Assembly: GCF_011764425.1 (NCBI RefSeq)
Contig: NZ_BLPF01000004.1
Location: 570,001-634,000 of the forward strand
Source: Phytohabitans houttuyneae
GTDB taxonomy: Bacteria > Actinomycetota > Actinomycetes > Mycobacteriales > Micromonosporaceae
Length of the DNA: 64,000 nucleotides
Direction of reading: 5' to 3'
In this document: piece by piece, positions 34,303-43,029 of the stretch
How positions within the stretch are numbered: position 1 is the first letter of the stretch
How the letters are laid out: every line of letters starts with the position of its first letter
The notes under the pieces: model-generated
Seen by the model: only the letters and a program-made list of their open reading frames with translations
Databases searched by the model: none
What the model was told of the DNA's origin: nothing
Made by a program: the position numbers and the translations under genes

Positions 34303-34686
34303 GTGACTGCATCCGAGCGCGCCCGCGAGATGGCGCTGAGCGCCGCCCAGGCCGCCGCCGACAAGAAGGCGCAGGACATCGTCATCATCGACGTGGCCGA
34401 CCAGATGGTCATCACGGACGCCTTCGTGCTCGCCTCCGCGCCAAACGAGCGGCAGGTGCAGGCGATCGTGGACGCGATCGAGGAAGCGCTGGTCAACCTG
34501 CCGGAAAAGGCCAAGCCGGTGCGGCGCGAGGGTGAGCGGTCAGGCCGCTGGGTCCTCCTCGACTACGTCGACATCGTGGTGCATGTCCAGCACACCGAGG
34601 AGCGCGAGTTCTACTCCCTCGACCGGTTGTGGAAGGACTGCCCGACGATCCCGTTCGTGGATCGCGCCCTGGTAGAGGCGGAATGA
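34303..34686 (+). CDS. rsfS: Ribosomal silencing factor RsfS
   Basis: 127 residues. Binds L14 on free 50S subunits and stops 30S joining in starved cells. The family blocks DIVIIDVADQMVITDAFVLAS and GRWVLLDYVDIVVHVQ are present, and EREFYSLDRLW closes the fold. GTG start, 53 bases after nadD. It overlaps the next gene by four bases (ATGA). Confidence 0.96.
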   Translation: MTASERAREMALSAAQAAADKKAQDIVIIDVADQMVITDAFVLASAPNERQVQAIVDAIEEALVNLPEKAKPVRREGERSGRWVLLDYVDIVVHVQHTEEREFYSLDRLWKDCPTIPFVDRALVEAE

Positions 34687-35312
34687 CGCGTCTCATCGTC
34701 TGGCGCCACGGCAACACCGACTGGAATGCCACGGATCGCGTTCAAGGCCAGACCGACACTCCCCTCAACGACCTCGGTCGCGAGCAGGCGGAGGCGGCCG
34801 CGCCGCTGCTGGCGAGCCTGCGCCCGGACGCGATCGTGGCGAGCGACCTGCAGCGTGCCGCCGACACGGCCGCGGTGCTGGCCGCGCTGACCGGCCTGCC
34901 GGTGCGGACGGACGCGCGGTTGCGCGAGCGGTCGTACGGCAAGTGGCAGGGCCTCACGATGGCCGAGGTGGCCGAGCGTTTCCCGACCGAGCACGCCCGC
35001 TGGCGGGCCGGCGAGCAGCCGCAGGGCTGCGATGTGGAGACGCTCGACGACCTGGGCAAACGGGTGGGGCAGGCGCTTCAGGAGGCGGCCGACCAGGTGC
35101 CCGGCGGCACTGTGGTGGTGGCGACGCACGGCGGCGCGGCGCGGCAGGGCTGCGGTTTCCTGCTGGGCTGGCCGACCGAGGTGCTGCGCCGGGTGGGGCC
35201 GCTGCAAAACTGCCACTGGACCGACCTCGGCCACGACACCGTGCGCGGGTGGTGGCTGCGCGCCCACAACACCGGGCCCTCCGCTCACCGCCCCACGCCA
35301 TCGCCCGTGTGA
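34683..35312 (+). CDS. Histidine phosphatase (phosphoglycerate mutase-like)
   Basis: 209 residues. The RHG motif RHGNTDWNATDRVQGQTDTP carries the phospho-accepting His9, and VVATHGGAARQ holds the second active-site histidine. The gene directly follows nadD-rsfS, the position of the mycobacterial glucosyl-3-phosphoglycerate phosphatase (Rv2419c), so it may be that enzyme in methylglucose lipopolysaccharide synthesis. That activity is inferred from synteny only. ATG start, coupled to rsfS. Confidence 0.9.
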   Translation: MTRLIVWRHGNTDWNATDRVQGQTDTPLNDLGREQAEAAAPLLASLRPDAIVASDLQRAADTAAVLAALTGLPVRTDARLRERSYGKWQGLTMAEVAERFPTEHARWRAGEQPQGCDVETLDDLGKRVGQALQEAADQVPGGTVVVATHGGAARQGCGFLLGWPTEVLRRVGPLQNCHWTDLGHDTVRGWWLRAHNTGPSAHRPTPSPV

Positions 35313-35347
35313 GGAACCACGCGCGGGTGGGTAACGTCGCATCTGAC

Positions 35348-35749
35348 ATGGGTATTCGCCCCGTACTCGCCGTTTTGGTGGCAGCCGCGCTGCTGGGTGG
35401 TTGTGCCGGCACCGACTCGCCCGGAGGTGGCGACGTGAGCCCCACTCCTCCGCCTTCGCCCTCCGCGTCCCCGTCCCCGTCGTCTCCGGAAGACCTGCCC
35501 ACGCCCACGCCGTCCGGCAAGCCCTCGGGCTCCGCGGCGACGATCGAGATCAGCGGCACGGTGGTGGAGGGCGTCGAGATGGGCTGCCGCCTGCTCGACC
35601 AGTACCTGCTGCTGCCCGGCCCCGGCATCAACCGCGACGACCTGCGCGTGGGCGCCACGCTCACGGTCCGCGGGCGGGTGGAGCGGGGCATGATGACGAC
35701 CTGCCAGCAGGGGACACCATTCGTGGTCACCGAGATCGTGTCGCGTTGA
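35348..35749 (+). CDS. Putative lipoprotein
   Basis: 133 residues. A signal peptide with lipobox LLGGC (Cys at about 19) precedes a long Pro/Ser/Thr linker (28-60) and a small domain (65-133) with two cysteines (MGCRLLDQ, TTCQQG) that probably form a disulfide. It resembles a small OB-like domain (LTVRGRVERG). Function unknown. TAACGT at 35331 may be its -10. Confidence 0.78.
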   Translation: MGIRPVLAVLVAAALLGGCAGTDSPGGGDVSPTPPPSPSASPSPSSPEDLPTPTPSGKPSGSAATIEISGTVVEGVEMGCRLLDQYLLLPGPGINRDDLRVGATLTVRGRVERGMMTTCQQGTPFVVTEIVSR

Positions 35750-35827
35750 CAGCCTGATCCGCTACCGTGCCCGCATGAGCGAGCGCGGCCAGCGAATCAT
35801 CGGGCCCATTGCGGTCGGGATCGCGCC

Positions 35828-36667
35828 GTGAGCGTCGCGGTCGTCACCGACTCCACCGCGTACCTGCCGGCTGGGCACGACATCACCGTCGTCCCGCTCA
35901 CCGTCGTGATCAACGGGGTCGAGGGCCGCGAGGGCCTGGACGCCACCTCCGCCGAGGTGGCCAAGGCACTCGGCGCGCGGCGGGTCGCCGTGACGACCTC
36001 GCGGCCGGCGCCGGAGCTGTTCGCCGCCACCTACCGCCGCCTGCTCGACGCCGGCGCGTCCGCCGTGGTGTCGGTGCACCTGTCGGCCGAGCTGTCCGGC
36101 ACCGTCGAGTCCGCCACCCTCGCGGCGGCCGACCTGGGGGAGCGGGTCGCGGTGGTCGACGCCAGATCGACCGGGATGGGCCTCGGCTTCCCGGCGCTCG
36201 CGGCCGAGGCGGCCGCCGCCGGGGGTGCCGACCTTGATGGGGTACGCCGCGCGGCAACCGAAGCCATCGACCGCACCACCACGCTGTTGTATGTGGACAC
36301 GCTTGAGTTCATCCGTCGCGGTGGCCGCATCGGCCCGGCCTCGGCGCTGCTGGGCACGGCGCTGTCGGTCAAGCCGATCCTGCACGTGTCGGACGGCGCG
36401 ATCGTGCTGCGTGACAAGGTCCGCACCGCGAGCCGCGGCCTGGCCCGCCTGGTGGACCTGGCCGTGGAGACCGCCGGCGAGTCCGATGTGGACGCCGCCG
36501 TGCACCACCTGGGCGCCGGCGAGCGCGCGGCGGCGCTGGCGGAGGCGCTGGGTGAGCGTTTGGGCGGGCGGCTGCACGAGCGGTATGTGACCGAGGTGGG
36601 CGCGGTGGTGGCCGCACACGTCGGTCCGGGCCTGCTCGGCATCGTCATCCACCGCCGGCTCCCGTAG
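35828..36667 (+). CDS. DegV family fatty-acid-binding protein
   Basis: 279 residues. SVAVVTDSTAYLP at the start, SVHLSAELSGTVESA, and DTLEFIRRGGRIGPA are DegV signatures. Family members bind a fatty acid and in Gram-positives act as FakB in fatty-acid phosphorylation; whether a FakA partner exists here is unknown. GTG start. A 17-codon frame (35775-35831, starting MSERGQRI) ends on its start in a GTGA overlap and resembles a common short actinomycete leader motif, but may not be translated. Confidence 0.92.
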   Translation: MSVAVVTDSTAYLPAGHDITVVPLTVVINGVEGREGLDATSAEVAKALGARRVAVTTSRPAPELFAATYRRLLDAGASAVVSVHLSAELSGTVESATLAAADLGERVAVVDARSTGMGLGFPALAAEAAAAGGADLDGVRRAATEAIDRTTTLLYVDTLEFIRRGGRIGPASALLGTALSVKPILHVSDGAIVLRDKVRTASRGLARLVDLAVETAGESDVDAAVHHLGAGERAAALAEALGERLGGRLHERYVTEVGAVVAAHVGPGLLGIVIHRRLP

Positions 36668-36860
36668 CGGGCGGGGCCTTGCGCGGGTCGCCGGCTTTGG
36701 GGCGCGCGGTGGGTCTTTGGGCTGGTCGCGCTGGTTGTTGGGGTTACGGCGGTCGTCGCGGTCCGGGCGGTGTTCGTGTGCGGTCGCCTGAGGTCGTACG
36801 GAGGTTGGGTGCGGCGGTCTGCGGACCGTCGTCATAGCAGGTTTGGGCTTGATCAGGGCG

Positions 36861-36890
36861 TTGTCCACAGGCGTCGCGGCCGTCCACAGC
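36861..36890 (+). other. Two DnaA-box-like sites upstream of comEA
   Basis: TTGTCCACA at 36861-36869 is a perfect match to the actinomycete DnaA box, and CGTCCACA at 36881-36888 is a near match in the same direction, 20 bases on. Both are in the 273-base gap between degV and comEA, which otherwise shows nothing. Two sites are too few for an origin; they might bind DnaA as a regulator. Confidence 0.4.
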
Positions 36891-36928
36891 GGACCCCACG
36901 ATCGACTCGCCGGCGACCCGATCCGGCC

Positions 36929-36934
36929 TAGCGT
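36929..36934 (+). promoter_or_regulatory. -10 box for leaderless comEA
   Basis: TAGCGT ends six bases before the GTG at 36941, with no ribosome-binding site, matching the spacing seen at valS and nadD. Confidence 0.5.
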
Positions 36935-36940
36935 CGCGGC

Positions 36941-38035
36941 GTGCACGGGGCATCGAAAGACGAGCAGAGCGCGGTCCGGCAACGCCTTCATCGCCTGACC
37001 GCTCAACCCGACGGCGGCGGGCATGCCGGCCCACCGGAAGGTGGTGGCCTGCCGCCACCCGCCGTGTCAGTGGGGCGCGCACCGGTTCCCCAGCCGGCCG
37101 TCCCACTCCCGCGCGCCGCCCGTTCGACCGTGTCCGGCCCGGCGCCGGCCCCGTCGCGCCGCGCTGCGCCTGGCCCTGACACCTGGCCGGCTGAGCTGAG
37201 GGTGGGCGTCGCAGCGCCCGATCCTCCGCAGGGGCCGCGTGGCGGCGGGTGGGAAAGTTCGGGTGATCCTGTGGCGCGCGGCTCGGGCATCGGCCACCCT
37301 GTGCCTGATCCCGCGGGTGTCAGGCTCGGGTCGCACCATCCGGTCGCAGCGGCCGGCTCCGGCGGGCACGGCGACGACCGCCCGAGTCGGGCTGGAGGCG
37401 GTTCGGCGTTCGATCCGGGGCGGCGGGGAGTGCGGGCGCTGGCGGCGGTGGCGGCGGTTGTCGTCCTGATCGCAGCGGCGATCGCCTGGTATTCGCGGCC
37501 ACACGCCGAGCCCGTGGCGGCCGAGCCGCTCCCGGCCGTCACGGATGAGGCTCCACCCGACCGTGCAGCGCCTTCGCCCGGCGGCGGGGAGGTCGTGGTC
37601 GCGGTGGCCGGCAAGGTCCGCAAGCCCGGTCTCGTCCACCTGCCCGAGGGCGCCCGGGTGGCCGACGCCCTCGCCGCGGCCGGTGGTGTGCTGCCCGGCA
37701 CCGACATCGCCCTGCTCAATCTGGCCCGCAAGGTTACCGACGGCGAGCTGATCCTCGTCGGTGTCACCGCACCACCAGGTGCCGCTGGCGACCAAGGTGC
37801 CGGCGGGCCCGCCGATGGTGCGAGTGGCGGTGGTGCCGCGGGCGGAAAGGTCAACCTCAACACCGCGACGCTCGCCCAGCTCGACTCGCTGCCAGGTGTC
37901 GGGCCGGTGCTCGCGCAGCGAATCCTCGACCACCGCGAAAAGAGCGGCCCGTTCCGGACGATCAGTGATCTGCGGCAGGTCGACGGCATCGGCGACGCGC
38001 GGTACGAGCAGCTCAAGGAGCTGGTGACGGTATGA
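36941..38035 (+). CDS. comEA: ComEA-like DNA-binding protein
   Basis: 364 residues. The first 160 are a Pro/Gly-rich cytoplasmic tail, unusually long for ComEA. One membrane segment (ALAAVAAVVVLIAAAIAWY) lies at about 167-185. The SLBB domain (VVAVAGKVRKPGLVHLPEGA) and a C-terminal helix-hairpin-helix pair (KVNLNTATLAQLDSLPGVGP) follow. In competent bacteria ComEA binds DNA outside the membrane and feeds it to ComEC, which is the next gene here (ATGA overlap). Confidence 0.92.
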   Translation: MHGASKDEQSAVRQRLHRLTAQPDGGGHAGPPEGGGLPPPAVSVGRAPVPQPAVPLPRAARSTVSGPAPAPSRRAAPGPDTWPAELRVGVAAPDPPQGPRGGGWESSGDPVARGSGIGHPVPDPAGVRLGSHHPVAAAGSGGHGDDRPSRAGGGSAFDPGRRGVRALAAVAAVVVLIAAAIAWYSRPHAEPVAAEPLPAVTDEAPPDRAAPSPGGGEVVVAVAGKVRKPGLVHLPEGARVADALAAAGGVLPGTDIALLNLARKVTDGELILVGVTAPPGAAGDQGAGGPADGASGGGAAGGKVNLNTATLAQLDSLPGVGPVLAQRILDHREKSGPFRTISDLRQVDGIGDARYEQLKELVTV

Positions 38036-40395
38036 GCGGGCCGCAGCCCGTCAGCCCGGCCGGTGGGCGGCTGCCCGACCTGCGGCTCGCTGGTCTCGCG
38101 GTGGCGACCTGGCTGTCCGCGCTGGCCGCTCTCTACATGCCGGTGCGCGGCGCGATCGTGACCGCCGTCTCGGGTGCAGTTGCCGCGGGCACCGTGGCGG
38201 CGGTCATGCGGTGGCGGGCGCTGCCGCACGGCTGGGTGGTCGCGAGCGTGCTGCTCGGTGTGAGCTGTGGCAGCGCCGCGACGGCGGCCCGGGTCGCGAC
38301 GCGTGATGCCGCGCCGATCGCCGCCTTGGTCCGCGAGCACGCGCGCGTGGATGCCGATCTGGTGGTGCGCGACGACCCGCGGCCGATCCGCTCGCTCGCC
38401 GGCCGTCCGCAGACCTACCTGGTCGCCGCGCACCTCCGCGGTGTGCGGCCGGCGGAGGGGGCGATCGCGGTGCGGGCACGGGTGGTCGTCCTCGCCAGCG
38501 ATCCACTGTGGCGTGATCTCTTGCCGGGGCAGCGGGTAACGGCGACCGGCCGGCTGCTGCCGGCGGGGCGCGGCGACCTCAGCTCGGCGCTGCTTTCGGC
38601 CACTGGCCCGCCGATCCGGCACGGCGAGCCGTCATGGGCACAGCGCGCCGCCGGTGCGCTCCGGGCGGGTCTCCAGAGGGCCTGTGCCCCGCTGCCGGAC
38701 GCGCAGGGCGGCCTGCTGCCCGGACTGGTCGTCGGAGATACCAGCCGCCTCGATCCGGCGGTCGACGACGACTTCCGCGCCACCGGCATGACGCACCTTG
38801 TGGCGGTCAGCGGTGCCAACGTAGCGATCGTCATCGGCGCGGTGCTGCTGTTGGCACGGTGGGCCCGCGCGGGTCCGGCGCTGTCTGCGGCGCTCTGCGC
38901 GGTGGCGCTCGCCGGGTTCGTGATCCTGGCCCGCCCGTCGCCGAGCGTGGTCCGGGCCGGCGCGATGGGTGCCATCGGGCTCATCGCCCTCGCCAGCGGG
39001 CGACCGCGTGCGGCCGTGCCCGCGCTGGCCGTGGCGGTGACCGCACTGGTGGTGTGGGATCCCGAGCTGGCCGGCGACGCGGGGTTCGCGCTCTCGGTGC
39101 TGGCCACCAGCGGGCTCCTGCTGCTGGCACCGCGCTGGCGGGACGGTTTGCGGCGGGCGGGAGTGCCGCCCGGGGCGGCGGAGGCATTGGCTGTCCCGGC
39201 CGCCGCGCAGTTCGCCTGTGGGCCGGTCGTCGCGGGCCTGTCCGGCACGGTGAGCCTCGTGGCGGTGCCGGCAAACCTCCTGGCCGTGCCCGCGATCGCG
39301 CCCGCCACGCTCCTCGGCGTGGGCGCGGCGGTCATCTCACCGATCTGGCCGGCGGGGGCCGCGTTCGCCGCGTGGCTTGGCGGGTGGCCGGCATGGTGGC
39401 TGGTGATGGTCGCGCACTTTGGAGCGCGCGTGCCCTCAGGCAGCCTTCCGTGGCCCGGTGGCGTGACCGGCGCGCTCCTGCTCGGCGCGATCTCGCTCGC
39501 CTTTCTGGTCGCGGCGCGCCGCAGGCTCGTCCGCCGGCTGACGGCCGTAGTCGCCGCGGCGGTGGTGATCGGTGCGCTGCCCGTGCGGCTCGTGGCGTCG
39601 GGCTGGCCGCCGAGCGGATGGATCGTGGCGGTCTGCTCCGTGGGGCAGGGTGACACGGTGCTGGTGCCCGTGGGCCAGGGGCAGGCGGTGGTTCTCGACG
39701 CGGGTCCGGAGCCGGCGGCCGCCGACCGTTGCCTGCGGCGGCACGGCGTTCGCGCGGTGCCGCTGCTGGCGGTCACTCACTTCCACGCCGACCACGTCGG
39801 TGGGCTGGCCGGTGTCCTGCGTGGACGGTCGGTGGGCGCGATGGTGACCACGGCGTGGCCCGAGCCGGCGTACGGGCGCGACCTCGTCATGCGGGCCGCT
39901 GCCGCCAAGCGTGTGCCGGTCGAGCCGGTGACCGCGGGCTGGACCCGCGTGGTGGGTCGGGTGCGCGTCGAGGTGGTCGGGCCGCCGCACGAGCTGCGCG
40001 GGACACGTTCGGATCCCAACAACAACTCCCTGGTCGTGCGCATCTCGGCTGGCGGGCTGAGCGTCCTGCTGACGGGTGACGCGGAGAGCGAGGAGCAGCG
40101 CGCGCTGCTCGACCAGGTGGGAGCCGCCGGGATCCGGGCGGACGTGCTGAAGGTCGCCCATCACGGAAGCGGATACCAAGATCCGGAGTTCCTCGACGCG
40201 GTGGATCCGGCACTCGCGCTGGTGTCGGTGGGCGTCGACAACGGATACGGCCACCCAAACGCGGCGGTGCTCGGCCGCCTCGCGCGCGGCGGTGCCCGGG
40301 TCCTGCGCACCGATGTGGACGGTGACCTTGCGGCCGTCCGCACGACGGCCGGGGGTCTCGCCGTCGCGGTACGGGGCCGAGATCCACCGCGGTGA
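38032..40395 (+). CDS. comEC: ComEC/Rec2 DNA-uptake channel
   Basis: 787 residues. Membrane segments in the N-terminal half carry the competence domain (FRATGMTHLVAVSGANVAIV, about 245-265). The C-terminal metallo-beta-lactamase-like domain has THFHADHVGG (about 580), the metal site of the proposed strand-degrading nuclease, and VLKVAHHGSGYQ near 705. With ComEA this would form a DNA uptake channel. Type IV pilus genes are not in the window, and competence is rarely shown in such actinomycetes. Confidence 0.95.
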   Translation: MSGPQPVSPAGGRLPDLRLAGLAVATWLSALAALYMPVRGAIVTAVSGAVAAGTVAAVMRWRALPHGWVVASVLLGVSCGSAATAARVATRDAAPIAALVREHARVDADLVVRDDPRPIRSLAGRPQTYLVAAHLRGVRPAEGAIAVRARVVVLASDPLWRDLLPGQRVTATGRLLPAGRGDLSSALLSATGPPIRHGEPSWAQRAAGALRAGLQRACAPLPDAQGGLLPGLVVGDTSRLDPAVDDDFRATGMTHLVAVSGANVAIVIGAVLLLARWARAGPALSAALCAVALAGFVILARPSPSVVRAGAMGAIGLIALASGRPRAAVPALAVAVTALVVWDPELAGDAGFALSVLATSGLLLLAPRWRDGLRRAGVPPGAAEALAVPAAAQFACGPVVAGLSGTVSLVAVPANLLAVPAIAPATLLGVGAAVISPIWPAGAAFAAWLGGWPAWWLVMVAHFGARVPSGSLPWPGGVTGALLLGAISLAFLVAARRRLVRRLTAVVAAAVVIGALPVRLVASGWPPSGWIVAVCSVGQGDTVLVPVGQGQAVVLDAGPEPAAADRCLRRHGVRAVPLLAVTHFHADHVGGLAGVLRGRSVGAMVTTAWPEPAYGRDLVMRAAAAKRVPVEPVTAGWTRVVGRVRVEVVGPPHELRGTRSDPNNNSLVVRISAGGLSVLLTGDAESEEQRALLDQVGAAGIRADVLKVAHHGSGYQDPEFLDAVDPALALVSVGVDNGYGHPNAAVLGRLARGGARVLRTDVDGDLAAVRTTAGGLAVAVRGRDPPR

Positions 40396-40487
40396 TTTGT
40401 CCGCTTTGGCGGTGAGTGGTGCGTAGGCAACCCGATCGAGTGAGCGAACGTGATACTCAAACGATCAGCCGTGCAAGTATGGGCTGC

Positions 40488-41519
40488 GTGACTGCAGGAG
40501 CCACCGACTCGATCGTGCTCGTCTCTGGTGACGAGGAACTTCTGGTCACGCGAGCCGTGGCCCATGCCATCGAGACCGCGCGAGCCGCCGACCCGGGGGC
40601 TGACGTGCGGGAGTACGAGGGTGGTGCGGTCAGCCCCGGCGAGATCGCGGAGATGACGAGCCCCTCGCTCTTCGGGGGGCGCCGGGTGCTCGTGCTCCGC
40701 AACGGCCAGGACGCCAAGAAGGACCTGACGGCGGCCCTGCTGGCGTACGCGAAGCAGCCCGATCCCGACGTCACGCTCATCGTCACGCATCCGGGCGGGG
40801 CCAAGGGCAAGGCGCTTGCCGACGGCCTGAAGTCTGCCGGTGCCACCGTGGTCCAGGCGATGAAGCTCAAGGGCAACCGCGAGCGGGTGGCGTTCGTGCG
40901 CGACGAGTTCCGGCGGCTGGGCGGCCGCTGCACCGAGGATGCCGCCGAGGCTCTGCTCGCCTCCGTCGGCAACGACATGCGCGAGCTCGCGGCGGCCTGC
41001 TCGCAGCTCGTGGCCGACACGGACGGGCGGATCGGCGCCGACACCGTCGCCCGGTACTACCGGGGGCGGGCGGAGGTCAGCGGCTTCACGGTCGCGGACG
41101 CGGCGATGGTCGGTGACGTGCCCGGTGCCCTTGAGGCGCTGCGGTGGGCGCTGCATATCGGCGTCGACCCGGTGCCGATCGCGGACGCCATCGCCGACGG
41201 CGTGCGTACCGTGGCGCGGGTCGCCTCGGCCGGGCGCGGCAACGCGTACCAGCTCGCGAGCAGCCTCGGCATGCCCGCGTGGAAGATCGAGCGGGCGCAG
41301 CGCCAGGGTCGCGGCTGGAGCCCGGAGGGCCTCGTCGACGCGATGCGGGCGGCCGCGGAGTGCAACGCGGAGGTCAAAGGCGGCTCCGACGACCGCGGGT
41401 ACGCCTTGGAGCGTGCAATCTTCGCCGTGGCCGCGGCCCGCCACGGCACATCCTCCGGCGGGCCGGGAGCGGGCCAGGCGGCCACACAGGGCGCGCGACG
41501 AGGGGGTGGCAGCCGATGA
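40488..41519 (+). CDS. holA: DNA polymerase III subunit delta
   Basis: 343 residues. Clamp-loader subunit that opens the beta clamp. SIVLVSGDEELLVTRAVAHAI at the start and TLIVTHPGGAKGKAL, RYYRGRAEVSGFTVADA and the C-terminal helical SLGMPAWKIERAQRQ block match HolA. The start is uncertain: GTG 40488 fits the family, while ATG 40479 or an earlier GTG is possible, and none has a good binding site. It lies in the conserved comEC-holA-rpsT order. Confidence 0.92.
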   Translation: MTAGATDSIVLVSGDEELLVTRAVAHAIETARAADPGADVREYEGGAVSPGEIAEMTSPSLFGGRRVLVLRNGQDAKKDLTAALLAYAKQPDPDVTLIVTHPGGAKGKALADGLKSAGATVVQAMKLKGNRERVAFVRDEFRRLGGRCTEDAAEALLASVGNDMRELAAACSQLVADTDGRIGADTVARYYRGRAEVSGFTVADAAMVGDVPGALEALRWALHIGVDPVPIADAIADGVRTVARVASAGRGNAYQLASSLGMPAWKIERAQRQGRGWSPEGLVDAMRAAAECNAEVKGGSDDRGYALERAIFAVAAARHGTSSGGPGAGQAATQGARRGGGSR

Positions 41520-42613
41520 GCAAGCAGGCGACGACACACGTGGCGGATGCGGGCCAGCGCCCCGAGGCGAGGCACCAGACGCCTGAAGCGGGACGACGCG
41601 CGGCGCGCGAGGTCGCTGCGACGCGTTCCGCGGAGGCCGACGCCCGCGGGGCGGTGCACGGGCCGGCGGGCAAGGCGCGACACCGGCCCGCTGACAAGCG
41701 GGTCCTGACCCGCACGACTGAGCCGGGCGCGCCGGAGACGCGGTACCGGCCGATGTACGCCCGGGCGCTGCGACTGCGCCACCTCTACCCGGGCGGCATG
41801 TTGTGCTTCGTGTACTTCGAGGGGGCCATCGCGCTCGGCCTGCTGCTGGCGCTGGCCGAGCTCGTGAGCTGGTGGGTCGTGCTCATCCTGCCGGTGTCGG
41901 TCGCGCTGATGGTGAAGGTCAACGACTTGGTGGCGGGCGCGGTTGCCCGTTCGGCGGCGCGGACTCCGGAGCGGGAGCGGGAGCGGGTGCGGCGCGAGGT
42001 CATCGCATTCATGCCGACCGCCGGTCACCCCACGATCGGCCCGGAGCGGAACGAGGCGACAGCCCCAGCGGGCAGCCACCCGACGATCGGTCACCCCACG
42101 ATCGGGCCCGAGCGGAACGAGGCCGCCGCCTCACGGGGCGGTCACCCCGCGATCGGCATGGAGCGGAACGAGGCTTCCGCCGCACCAGGCGGTCACGAGC
42201 GGAACGTGGCGACCGTCCCACCGGGCGACCACCCCACGGTCGGCCCCGAGTGGAGCGAGGCGACCGTCCAACCGGGTATCCAACACGACACAACGGGCCA
42301 CCTGGGTGGACGGGACGACACACTCGCGCCGGGGGAGAGCGGGGCGGTGACGGCTCTCACCGAGCCGACCGTTCAGTTGCCGGTCGCGGCTCGGCGGGAC
42401 AAGGACGTGGAGACGACCGCGCAGTTTCCGGTCGTGCCGCCAGCGGAGCAGGACGCCGGGCGGCGAGCAGAGACAGGCGGCGGGTATGCGGCGGCCGGGC
42501 GCTACCTGGATGCGGCTTGGCGGCAGCACGCCTACGCGATGGCCCACCATGTCGAACACACCGACGCGCCCAGCCAGCGGGAGCGCCAGTCCGCGAGTCG
42601 CCGCTACGAGTAG
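41516..42613 (+). CDS. Membrane protein with tandem HPTIGPERNEA-type repeats
   Basis: 365 residues, unknown family. A basic, Ala/Arg-rich N-terminus (1-85), two membrane segments (about 98-118 and 122-142) and then a repeat region (about 170-260) with five degenerate units of about 17 residues based on GHPTIGPERNEA. The C-terminal third is polar and ends in a His/Arg-rich helix. The ATG overlaps the holA stop (ATGA), so it is probably translated with holA. The repeats look recently duplicated. The end lies against a low-complexity DNA tract. Confidence 0.75.
   Translation: MSKQATTHVADAGQRPEARHQTPEAGRRAAREVAATRSAEADARGAVHGPAGKARHRPADKRVLTRTTEPGAPETRYRPMYARALRLRHLYPGGMLCFVYFEGAIALGLLLALAELVSWWVVLILPVSVALMVKVNDLVAGAVARSAARTPERERERVRREVIAFMPTAGHPTIGPERNEATAPAGSHPTIGHPTIGPERNEAAASRGGHPAIGMERNEASAAPGGHERNVATVPPGDHPTVGPEWSEATVQPGIQHDTTGHLGGRDDTLAPGESGAVTALTEPTVQLPVAARRDKDVETTAQFPVVPPAEQDAGRRAETGGGYAAAGRYLDAAWRQHAYAMAHHVEHTDAPSQRERQSASRRYE
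42023..42290 (+). repeat. Tandem repeat of about 51 bp within the preceding gene
   Basis: Units begin GGTCACCCCACGATCGG at 42023, 42089 and (with changes) 42140, and then in shortened or altered form at 42191 and about 42226. Spacing is 51 bases except for the first, which has a 15-base insertion. The units keep the reading frame and encode variants of GHPTIGPERNEA. Confidence 0.8.
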
Positions 42614-42619
42614 GCACGA

Positions 42620-42945
42620 CGCCAGGTCGCCAAAGGCCAAAGACGCCATGCCGAGCAAGGCCAAGACGCCAGGCCCGCCCAAAGCCAAAGCGCAAGGCCA
42701 GGACGCCAGAGCTAAGGACGCCAGGCCGCCCAGGGGCCGGAGACGCCAGGCCGGACCCGAGGGCCAAAGACGCAAGGCCAAGGACGCCACGCCCACCCAA
42801 AGCCAAGGCGCAAGGCCAAGACGCTAGGCCGCCCAAAGCAGAAGGAACGCCAGGCCAACCCTCGCCAGGCCGCCCACAGGCTAAAGCGGGCAAAGACGGC
42901 AAGCCGGCCCCACAAAGCTAAGCGGGCAGAGACGCCAGGCCGCTG
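42620..42945. repeat. Low-complexity GCCAARGACGCCAGGC repeat tract
   Basis: About 325 bases made of short, irregular repeats of GCCAA(A/G)GACGCCAGGC and CCCAAAGCCAAAGCGCAAGG. The strand is very poor in T. Several frames stay open across it and would give Lys/Ala/Pro-rich peptides (PKAKAQGQDAR occurs in two frames), but none has a start and ribosome-binding site. It lies between the convergent ends of the repeat protein gene and rpsT. Confidence 0.75.
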
Positions 42946-42971
42946 CCCCGCAGGCTGAGCGGGCAAAGCGA

Positions 42972-43012
42972 CGGGCACCGCTCGCGGAGATTAACCTCTC
43001 CGGCGGTGCCCG
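42972..43012 (-). terminator. Terminator after rpsT
   Basis: CGGGCACCGC (42972-42981) pairs with GCGGTGCCCG (43003-43012), with an inner stem CGGAGA/TCTCCG round TTAACC. It lies 17 bases beyond the S20 stop, on the minus strand. Confidence 0.85.
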
Positions 43013-43029
43013 AAGGTCGTGCGAAAGCC

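Noticed and set aside
35775-35831. Seventeen-codon frame (MSERGQRI...) ending on the DegV start
   Set aside because: It could be a leader peptide, but no binding site was found and the motif is a common short actinomycete pattern; kept only as a note under DegV.
36668-36940. The DnaA boxes as a replication origin
   Set aside because: Only two boxes are present and dnaA/dnaN are not adjacent, so an origin is not supported.
42486-42827. Lys/Ala/Pro-rich frame over the low-complexity tract
   Set aside because: It begins inside the preceding gene in another frame, with no start site; the repeat nature of the DNA explains the open frame.
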